A DNA stretch of 34,125 nucleotides from Leeuwenhoekiella sp. (GTDB lineage Bacteria; Bacteroidota; Bacteroidia; Flavobacteriales; Flavobacteriaceae), in NCBI GenBank assembly GCA_011050015.1, contig DRGP01000182.1:1-34125 (forward strand), written 5' to 3'. Positions within the stretch are counted from its first letter, which is position 1, and each line of letters begins with the position of its first letter. The notes beneath the pieces were generated by a model. The model was not told the origin of the DNA. It saw only the letters and a list, made by a program, of their open reading frames with translations, and did no database searches. The translations under genes were made by a program, and so were the position numbers. Shown here piece after piece: positions 23,602-31,044 of the stretch.

Positions 23602-25980
23602 ATGCTTAAAAACCACATAAAAACAGCATTCCGGAATTTGTGGAAAAACCGCCTTTTTTCTGCACTTAACCTCGTGGGGCTTATTTTTGGCTTAGCCAGT
23701 ATCATGACTTTGATGTTTGGTGTCTATGCCTACTACAGTGCAGATAGTGACCTAAAAAACAAGGAGGATCTGTATTATTTAAAAGTCATAGATATAAATG
23801 GTGAGGGCGATATGTCAACTACTTATCCCTTTCTGGGTGAAGTGGTAAATGCCTCGCCTGAAATTGCGGCGGCCACACATATTCAACGGTGGAATGCGCC
23901 TTGGCTGGAGCATGAAGGCAAATCTGCACAAGATCTTACACAATTTGTAGATACCACTTATTTTAAGGTTTTTACATTGCCCTTTAAATATGGTCACCCA
24001 GAGCATGCGCTGAAAGATAAATATTCCATTGTGCTCTCTTCAGCAATAAGCGATCGTTTATTTGGCGATCAAAACCCCGTGGGAAAAACAGTCAAAGCAG
24101 ATGATAGTATCAATTTAACCGTTACCGGAGTTCTGGAACCCTTGAGTGCATACGCTTCCGTTGAGCCTAAAATTCTTTTGACCTCAGCGCTGCTAAAGGA
24201 TACGCAGGGTTTTATACAGGGAGCCAACTGGTACAATACGTTCGCTACAAACTATGTGCGCCTGAAACCTAATGCCAACATCCCTCTTTTTGAAAAACGT
24301 ATGCGCCATATCGCGGCGCTCAATTATGCCAACGATAAGGGTATAGATAAATTTATAGCTGCCCCATTTAGTGAACTGCGTAAAGAGAACAATCCTACCG
24401 TAAACACTATTATCACAGGTTCCATCGCTACTTCGGTATTTATTTTGCTTATTGTGCTCATCAATCTTCTCAATCTCAACATATCCTTGATGTACGGTCG
24501 TACTAAAGAGGTTGCGATCAGGAAAATTATGGGCAGTGGCAAAAAGAGCCTGATCATACAGTTCTGCATTGAGAATGGCTTGCTGGTCTTCACATCCCTA
24601 CTACTTGCAGGACTTCTATTTTTAGGTTTTCTACAGCCGCAGATGAATAAAATTTATGGATCGCAATTTGGTAGTATTTCTTTTAATTTAAAAGATGATT
24701 ATCCTTTAATACCGATGTATTTAGGGCTTGGCTTGCTTATTACATTAATCGTGGGTATTCTGCCCACCTTGCGCTACATATCCCTTCCCGTATCAACGGC
24801 CATAAAAGGAAAGATCAACACCTTTAAAAACAATTTTTTTGTACGTAATGCCTTTATTACGCTTCAGTTTTCGCTCGCCATCATTTTTATCTGTACCGCC
24901 ATTATATTAACAAACCAGATCAAATACATGCAACAGGCACCATTGGGCTTCAATTCAAAAAACCTAAGCTATGTACAGCTTGATCTAGAATACAAAAATG
25001 CTGATGCCGCGCAATCCTATTTTAAAACCGTTTTGGATAGATTGAAATCAAATCCATATGTGAAAAGCGTTTCCACCAGTCAAGTGATCCCTTCTAAATA
25101 CCAATATAATTACAATGATTTTTATGATCCCAATACCCAAGTCGAGCTAAATATACGTAAAGGAATTACAGACGCAGATTATCTCAAAACCTATGAAATC
25201 CCCATTATCGCAGGTCGTGATTTTGATGCTGACCAAAGCGCTACTGAAGAGAATAACATCATCATCAATCAAACCGCAATGCGGGCACTGGGCTGGAAAG
25301 ACATCAACAATAAACAGCTTGTAGAAAAAGGTGGTGAAGAAGAAACCTATAATGTGTTGGGGGTGATGAAGGACTTTCACTATCAAGACATGCAACAGAA
25401 TATAGAGCCCATATTGCACTATTACGGCAAGCAAAGGCTTGGCACTAATTATTTGAGCCTGCGCATCGAAAAAGGACATGAAAAAGCGGTTTTAAGTACA
25501 TTAAAGAACGATTTTGCAACTATCGATACCCGTAGGGAATTCCAAGCAAATAGATTGACCAGTGAGATCAGTGGGCAATATGCCCTGATCGAGGGCATAT
25601 TAAAAACGGTCAATTTTGTCGCCTTTTTGACCATACTTATATCGTCTTTGGGCATGTTTGGACTGATTTCGCTGATCGCGAAAAAAAGGGTGAAAGAGAT
25701 CGGCATACGCAAAACTCTGGGAGCTGGGGCGACACAAATTACCGTGCTGCTTTCCAAAGATTTTATCATGCTCGTTATCCTTGCCGCAATTATTGCTTTT
25801 CCACTTACTTGGCTCCTGATGCATACCTGGTTACAGGATTTTGCATACAGAATAGATCTTAAATGGTGGATGTTTGCACTGGGCGGATTTATGGGTTTAT
25901 TGATCACCGTACTTACCGTGGGCATTCAATCTGTAAAAGCCGCCATCGAAAACCCGGTAAATAGTTTGAGGGCAGAATGA
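23602..25980 (+). CDS. FtsX/MacB-type ABC permease, array member P4 (divergent)
   Basis: This 792-residue permease has the array architecture but is the most divergent complete member by eye. Coupling helices read TKEVAIRKIMGS (about 300-311) and VKEIGIRKTLGA (about 696-707). The tail is ENPVNSLRAE instead of ANPVKSLRTE. The first periplasmic domain lacks the usual YDRY/YDDF-type motif after TM1 (here YYSADSDLKNKEDLYYL). It follows the GIN-domain gene by only 12 bp, so these two may form a functional pair within the array. The start MLKNHIKTAFRNLWKNRLFS matches the family, and no earlier ATG is better. Confidence 0.9.
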   Translation: MLKNHIKTAFRNLWKNRLFSALNLVGLIFGLASIMTLMFGVYAYYSADSDLKNKEDLYYLKVIDINGEGDMSTTYPFLGEVVNASPEIAAATHIQRWNAPWLEHEGKSAQDLTQFVDTTYFKVFTLPFKYGHPEHALKDKYSIVLSSAISDRLFGDQNPVGKTVKADDSINLTVTGVLEPLSAYASVEPKILLTSALLKDTQGFIQGANWYNTFATNYVRLKPNANIPLFEKRMRHIAALNYANDKGIDKFIAAPFSELRKENNPTVNTIITGSIATSVFILLIVLINLLNLNISLMYGRTKEVAIRKIMGSGKKSLIIQFCIENGLLVFTSLLLAGLLFLGFLQPQMNKIYGSQFGSISFNLKDDYPLIPMYLGLGLLITLIVGILPTLRYISLPVSTAIKGKINTFKNNFFVRNAFITLQFSLAIIFICTAIILTNQIKYMQQAPLGFNSKNLSYVQLDLEYKNADAAQSYFKTVLDRLKSNPYVKSVSTSQVIPSKYQYNYNDFYDPNTQVELNIRKGITDADYLKTYEIPIIAGRDFDADQSATEENNIIINQTAMRALGWKDINNKQLVEKGGEEETYNVLGVMKDFHYQDMQQNIEPILHYYGKQRLGTNYLSLRIEKGHEKAVLSTLKNDFATIDTRREFQANRLTSEISGQYALIEGILKTVNFVAFLTILISSLGMFGLISLIAKKRVKEIGIRKTLGAGATQITVLLSKDFIMLVILAAIIAFPLTWLLMHTWLQDFAYRIDLKWWMFALGGFMGLLITVLTVGIQSVKAAIENPVNSLRAE

Positions 25981-26011
25981 TTAAAATACCTTATAAATCG
26001 ATCAAAACCTT

Positions 26012-26049
26012 TTAAAATCAGTCAAAAAACGCTTAAAATCAGTCAAAAA
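26012..26049 (+). repeat. Tandem 17-bp repeat in the P5 leader
   Basis: TTAAAATCAGTCAAAAA occurs at 26012-26028 and 26033-26049, with a period of 21 bp. The second copy runs into the A of the P5 start codon. Related A-rich phrases (ATCAAAA, ATCATTCAAAAATG) lie before other permeases of the array. Confidence 0.8.
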
Positions 26050-28448
26050 TGATCAAAAATTATATAAAAATAGCTTGGCGTAATCTTTTAAAGCATAAAG
26101 GCTACTCAGCGATCAATATTTTTGGTCTGGGGTTAGGAATGGCTGTCACTTTAATAATAGGGCTTTGGATTGTAGATGAACTTAATTATAACAGTTATTT
26201 TAAGAATGAGTCTCAAATTGCACAGATTTATCAAACTCAGACTTTCAATGGGAAAACGGGGACAAGTACTGCCATTCCCAGACCTTTGGAGTTCACGCTT
26301 CGGGAGAAATACGCCTCTTACTTTAATCATGTAGTTATGGCCTCCTGGGAGCAGCCTATGACTTTACGTTTAAAGGATAAGGTTATAAATCAAAGCGGAA
26401 TTAGTATTCAGGAAGAGGCTCCTGAAATGTTAAATCTAACTATTCTTAAAGGGGAAAATAAGGGGTTAAAAGAGAAAAACTCCATAATGATCTCACAACT
26501 ATGTGCAAAAACATTATTTGGCAATACAGATCCGCTTGGAAAAATCATCAATATTAATGACCGCGATGATATGATGGTTACTGCTGTTTATCAAGATATT
26601 CCTCAAAACAACTCTTTTAGTGGAGTTCGGTTTTTTATTCCCTGGAAGCATTTCATCGAATCTCAGGAATGGCTGACTTCTGCCAAAGATGAATGGGATA
26701 ACAACTCTTTCCAATTATACGTACAGGTGGCTCAAAATACAAGTATGCAACAAATCACTGAGGCAATTGCACATGTAAAAAGCGAGGAAAACTCAACTAT
26801 GGCTCAGTTTAAGCCAGAGCTCTTTCTTTTACCTATGAATAAATGGCATTTATATTCAAATTTTGAAAATGGTGTACAAACCGGCGGACGTATAGAGAAT
26901 GTCTGGCTTTTTGGAATTATTGGTGCTTTTGTATTGCTGTTGGCGTGTATTAATTTTATGAATTTAAGTACCGCACGATCAGAGAAACGTGCTATGGAAG
27001 TAGGCATTCGTAAGACTATTGGTTCTACAAAAGGTCAACTTATCAAGCAGTTTTTAAGCGAATCTTTTCTAGTGGTTATGTTATCATTTATTTTGGCATT
27101 AGGGTTAGTAATTTTATTTTTAAACGCGTTTAATTCGCTTGCTGATAAACAGATTTCGTTCCCTTGGGATAATGGTTTATTCTGGATGGTTTCCTTACTT
27201 TTTATCTTGTTTACAGCATTAATTTCCGGAAGTTATCCTGCCCTCTACCTGTCTTCTTTCAGTCCAATTAAAGTTTTGAAAGGAACATTTAAAGCAGGGA
27301 AAATGGCTGCGCTTCCGCGAAAAATTCTTGTAGTGACTCAATTTAGTGTTTCCGTAGCTTTGATTATAGGGACACTTATTGTGATGTCTCAGATTGAATT
27401 CAGTAAAAACAGACCGGTAGGTTATAAGACAGAAGGATTGATACAAATTCCTGTAATGAGTTATGAATTTGTAGGAAAGGATGAATTAATGCGTAATCAG
27501 TTTAAAGCTTCAGGAGCTGTTTTAGAAATGGCAACCTCTAGCAGCCCAACAACTCAGGTTTGGTCAAATCAAAGTGGTTTTAGTTGGGAAGGTAAGCCAG
27601 AAGGTTTCCAAGAAGACTTGGCTCACACACAAGTTTCTTATGAATATGTTGAAACATTAGGGATTAAAATGGCTGCAGGTCGTGGATTCTCGAGAAAATT
27701 CGCAACGGACTCCAGTGCGATCATCCTAAATCAAGCAGCGGTCAATTATATGGGGTTGCAAAACCCTGTAGGTAAATTTATTACGCAAGGCAGTAGAGAA
27801 GGAGATAGTAGAAAATTCGAGATCATTGGTGTTATGGAAAATATGGTTACACAATCCCCATATGAACCCGTCAAACAGGCTATGTATGCTTTTGATAGAT
27901 ATGGTAATGCCAGTTATTGGAATCTACGCTTAAATCCTGTAAAAAGCATAAGGGAAAATTTAACGATTGTAGAAGAAATTTTTAAAAAGAACTTCCCCAA
28001 TACGCCTTTTAATTATGATTTTATTGATCAGGAATATGCAAAAAAGTTCGCTGAAGAAAATCGTATTGCCAGTCTTGCAAAAGTGTTTACCATACTCGCT
28101 ATTTTAATAAGTTGTCTTGGTTTATTTGGCTTAGCCTCTTTCGTAGCCGAGCAACGTACTAAAGAAATAGGAGTGCGCAAAGTGCTGGGTGCATCGGTAG
28201 CAAATCTTTGGCTTTTGCTTTCTAAAGATTTCGTGATACTCGTTGTCATCGCCTTAATTATTGCTACTCCTGTAGCCTATTATTTAATGCAGAAATGGGT
28301 GCAGAAATTTACCTATCACACAGAAATATCTGCTTGGATTTTTATTGCAGCCGCCGCAGGGGCTTTGGCGATAACCTTGCTAACCGTAAGCTTTCAGGCT
28401 ATAAAAGCCGCCATCGCAAATCCGGTTAAAAGTTTAAGAACAGAATAA
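26049..28448 (+). CDS. FtsX/MacB-type ABC permease, array member P5
   Basis: This 799-residue permease has the two-module layout: TM1 after MIKNYIKIAWRNLLKHKGYS, a first coupling helix AMEVGIRKTIGS (about 315-326) and a second TKEIGVRKVLGA (about 703-714). The tail ANPVKSLRTE is retained. The body of the gene is visibly more AT-rich than P2 or P7; the line 26461-26520, for example, is about 32% GC, yet its last 65 bases closely match P1. That contrast suggests a different origin or age for the body and exchange at the 3' end. The substrate is unknown. It is separated from P4 by a 68-bp leader with a tandem repeat. Confidence 0.9.
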   Translation: MIKNYIKIAWRNLLKHKGYSAINIFGLGLGMAVTLIIGLWIVDELNYNSYFKNESQIAQIYQTQTFNGKTGTSTAIPRPLEFTLREKYASYFNHVVMASWEQPMTLRLKDKVINQSGISIQEEAPEMLNLTILKGENKGLKEKNSIMISQLCAKTLFGNTDPLGKIININDRDDMMVTAVYQDIPQNNSFSGVRFFIPWKHFIESQEWLTSAKDEWDNNSFQLYVQVAQNTSMQQITEAIAHVKSEENSTMAQFKPELFLLPMNKWHLYSNFENGVQTGGRIENVWLFGIIGAFVLLLACINFMNLSTARSEKRAMEVGIRKTIGSTKGQLIKQFLSESFLVVMLSFILALGLVILFLNAFNSLADKQISFPWDNGLFWMVSLLFILFTALISGSYPALYLSSFSPIKVLKGTFKAGKMAALPRKILVVTQFSVSVALIIGTLIVMSQIEFSKNRPVGYKTEGLIQIPVMSYEFVGKDELMRNQFKASGAVLEMATSSSPTTQVWSNQSGFSWEGKPEGFQEDLAHTQVSYEYVETLGIKMAAGRGFSRKFATDSSAIILNQAAVNYMGLQNPVGKFITQGSREGDSRKFEIIGVMENMVTQSPYEPVKQAMYAFDRYGNASYWNLRLNPVKSIRENLTIVEEIFKKNFPNTPFNYDFIDQEYAKKFAEENRIASLAKVFTILAILISCLGLFGLASFVAEQRTKEIGVRKVLGASVANLWLLLSKDFVILVVIALIIATPVAYYLMQKWVQKFTYHTEISAWIFIAAAAGALAITLLTVSFQAIKAAIANPVKSLRTE

Positions 28449-28450
28449 TA

Positions 28451-28484
28451 ATCCCCTACCCGGTAGGAGAATTAAAAACTTGAA
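28451..28484. repeat. Degenerate C/G mini-element between P5 and P6
   Basis: TCCCCTACCCGGTAGGAGAA followed by TTAAAAACTTG has a CTACC/GGTAG core and matches the layout of the element after the adaptor gene (CCCCCAAACGGGGAACT then AAAAACCTG). It fills almost the whole 39-bp gap and looks like a third, decayed copy. Confidence 0.4.
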
Positions 28485-28487
28485 ATC

Positions 28488-30959
28488 ATGTTCAAAAATT
28501 ATCTAAAGATCGCCTGGCGAAACATGGTGAAACACAAAGCCAACAGCCTCATAAACATTTTGGGTTTGGCAACTGGGCTCACCTGTGTAATTCTTGTTGC
28601 GCTATATATAAAAGATGAATTGAATTATGACAGGTTCTTTACTGATGCCCGCCAGGTGTATCGGGTTAACATTGACGGTAAAATGGGTGATAACAGCTTT
28701 TATGCCGGTTACACCCCTCCTCCAGCCGGAAAAACACTGGTGGAAAATTTTCCGGAAATAGAAAGTTACACACGTATTTACCGCCCTGGAACCGATGTAT
28801 TGGAATATCAAGACGGTAATCAAAAAAGGTTTTTCAACGAATCCGGAATTTATGCGGTAGATGAAAATTTTCTGGAAGTTTTGACTTACCCCCTGGCAAA
28901 AGGAAATGCAAAAACATGCCTGCAAAAAAACAATAGCTTGGTAATTTCACCTGCCATTGCCAAAAAATACTTTGGCGATACCGATCCCATGGGTAAAACC
29001 CTTTTATACGGAAGCAAAAAAACACCGCTAACGGTAACTGGAGTACTGGCCGACATGAGCAACCTACCCGCATCGGTTAAGTTTGATATGCTGACGCCGA
29101 TTAAAAATTATGCCGATGTCACTTATTTTGACTGGAGTTGGGTCTGGCTAAATATTGCCACGTATGTAAAACTTAACAAGTCGGCTGCTGAGAATCCAAA
29201 TATTGCTGAGCAATTGGAAGCAAAATTCCCAGAAATGCTACGGGTTCAGGCTGCAGCTGCTTTTGATCGCATCGGCCAGCCCATGGATGAATTTCTAAAA
29301 AAAGGAAACAAATGGAATATGAAGCTCCAACCACTTTCAGACATCCACCTGCATTCTGGTGAAATTGTTTCTTCAATTACAGATCAAGGCGACGTCAAAA
29401 ACCTGTATATTTTTGGAATAATTGCTGCGTTCATCATCATATTGGCCTGCGTAAATTTTATGAATCTTGCCACCGCGCAATCAGTAAAGCGAAGCAAAGA
29501 AATTGGTATTAGAAAAGTGCTTGGTTCACAACGTTCGCAGCTTATCTGGCAATTTCTTTCCGAAGCGATTTTGTACACGTTTATTGCTACCCTGCTGGCT
29601 ATTGTTCTGGGCACTCTGCTCCTCCCGTTTTTTAATCAACTTTCAGCAAAAAACATCCCTTTAGATGCCATTTTTAACATCAATATGCTGCTTTTAATAG
29701 TCGGATTAAGTGTTATTACAGCTCTTTTATCGGGTATTTATCCTGCTTTTTATCTTACCTCTTTTAACCCCTTAATGGTACTGAAAGGTGGGAACACCAC
29801 TATTTTTAAACGAAACTTTATCCGGAATGAGTTGGTTGTCTTTCAGTTTGTAATTGCCATTGCCCTTATTATTTGCACGCTCGTGGTTTACAGCCAAATA
29901 AATTACACCACGAACAGGAATTTGGGTTATGACCGGGAAAACGTGCTTATTCTCGACAATGCAGAGAAATTGGGCATCAGTGAAGAAACTTTCCGTCAGG
30001 AAGTAGCTGCGTTACCCAAAATTAAAAGCGCGACCATTTCTAGCGATATGTTTTCAAAATCATCTTTTGGAGATTTTTACGTTCCCGAAACCACAGATCC
30101 TGACGAACAAATTGCAAAAGATATTGCCCTTAATTCCTACCTGGTTGACGATCATTTTATAAAAACTTTGGGGCTAGAATTGCTGGAGGGGCGCAGATTT
30201 GATACGAACTTTAATGATTCCCTTTCTGTTTTGCTAAACGAAACGGCCGCCAAACAAATCGGTTGGAAAAATCCCATCGGCCAATACATTCAATATCCCG
30301 GTGGAGATTACCAAAAGTTTAAAGTGGTGGGGATTTTAAAAGATTATAACATCGAATCTTTGCACAGTTCCATCGCTCCGTTTGCCTTATTTTCTCAGTC
30401 TTCTAAAAGTTACGACACCGAGATTTCTTACATCACGCTCAAGTTATCTGCGGGCAATCCTGAAAATGTGATCAACAAGATAAAAACAAAGTGGCACGAG
30501 TATCAGCCCGATGTCCCTTTTGAATATTCTTTTCTCGATGAAGCGCTGAACTCCGCTTATGCTGCGGATCAAAGAACGGCCGGTTTATTTGGGGTTTTTA
30601 CTTCCTTATCCATTTTTGTCGCCTGCCTGGGATTGTTTGGATTAGTAGCCTTTACCGCCCAGCAGCGCAGCAAAGAGATAGGCATTCGTAAAGTTTTGGG
30701 ATCGAGTGTGACCGGTATCGTAAAACTCATGTCTCTAGAATTTGTAAAATCGGTTATTATCGCTTTACTGATCGCCTCGCCCATCGCCTGGTATTTTATG
30801 CATAACTGGTTACAGGATTTTGCATATCGCATAAGTATTGAATGGTGGGTATTTGCAGTTGCCGGATTTGTAACTCTGCTCATTGCATTGATTACTGTAA
30901 GTTTTCAGGCTATAAAAGCGGCCATTGTAAATCCTGTGAAAAGTTTAAGAACGGAATAA
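28488..30959 (+). CDS. FtsX/MacB-type ABC permease, array member P6
   Basis: At 823 residues this is the longest permease in the window. It starts MFKNYLKIAWRNMVKHKANS and has coupling helices SKEIGIRKVLGS (about 335-346) and SKEIGIRKVLGS again (about 727-738), so the two halves are unusually alike at this point. The additional length lies in the first periplasmic domain, around MLRVQAAAAFDRIGQPMDEF (about 248-267), an insertion absent from the other members. The tail VNPVKSLRTE is nearly standard. It is followed by the perfect copy of the GACCTCACAGG palindrome and then P7. The substrate is unknown. Confidence 0.9.
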   Translation: MFKNYLKIAWRNMVKHKANSLINILGLATGLTCVILVALYIKDELNYDRFFTDARQVYRVNIDGKMGDNSFYAGYTPPPAGKTLVENFPEIESYTRIYRPGTDVLEYQDGNQKRFFNESGIYAVDENFLEVLTYPLAKGNAKTCLQKNNSLVISPAIAKKYFGDTDPMGKTLLYGSKKTPLTVTGVLADMSNLPASVKFDMLTPIKNYADVTYFDWSWVWLNIATYVKLNKSAAENPNIAEQLEAKFPEMLRVQAAAAFDRIGQPMDEFLKKGNKWNMKLQPLSDIHLHSGEIVSSITDQGDVKNLYIFGIIAAFIIILACVNFMNLATAQSVKRSKEIGIRKVLGSQRSQLIWQFLSEAILYTFIATLLAIVLGTLLLPFFNQLSAKNIPLDAIFNINMLLLIVGLSVITALLSGIYPAFYLTSFNPLMVLKGGNTTIFKRNFIRNELVVFQFVIAIALIICTLVVYSQINYTTNRNLGYDRENVLILDNAEKLGISEETFRQEVAALPKIKSATISSDMFSKSSFGDFYVPETTDPDEQIAKDIALNSYLVDDHFIKTLGLELLEGRRFDTNFNDSLSVLLNETAAKQIGWKNPIGQYIQYPGGDYQKFKVVGILKDYNIESLHSSIAPFALFSQSSKSYDTEISYITLKLSAGNPENVINKIKTKWHEYQPDVPFEYSFLDEALNSAYAADQRTAGLFGVFTSLSIFVACLGLFGLVAFTAQQRSKEIGIRKVLGSSVTGIVKLMSLEFVKSVIIALLIASPIAWYFMHNWLQDFAYRISIEWWVFAVAGFVTLLIALITVSFQAIKAAIVNPVKSLRTE

Positions 30960-30964
30960 AGCCC

Positions 30965-30996
30965 AGACCTCACAGGTTTTGAAACCTGTGAGGTCT
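30965..30996. repeat. GACCTCACAGG palindrome, copy 2 (perfect, 32 bp)
   Basis: AGACCTCACAGGTTT (30965-30979) and AAACCTGTGAGGTCT (30982-30996) are perfect 15-bp inverted arms around TG. It is the same element as at 17940-17972 and again lies directly after a permease stop codon (P6). No T-run follows. I believe similar palindromes occur between genes in other Flavobacteriaceae, but this needs a search. Confidence 0.9.
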
Positions 30997-31044
30997 CACT
31001 AAAACTCTTGAAAACCTGCCAAAAACGTCTAAAATCATTCAAAA

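Noticed and set aside
25449-25925. A 158-residue minus-strand frame antisense to P4, and similar long antisense frames in other permeases such as 18715-19176
   Set aside because: They mirror the conserved, hydrophobic FtsX coding sequence and recur at equivalent places in paralogues, as expected of shadow frames.
30965-30996. Intrinsic terminator after P6
   Set aside because: The stem is perfect but no T-run follows and the same palindrome occurs after P1; a dispersed repeat explains it better.
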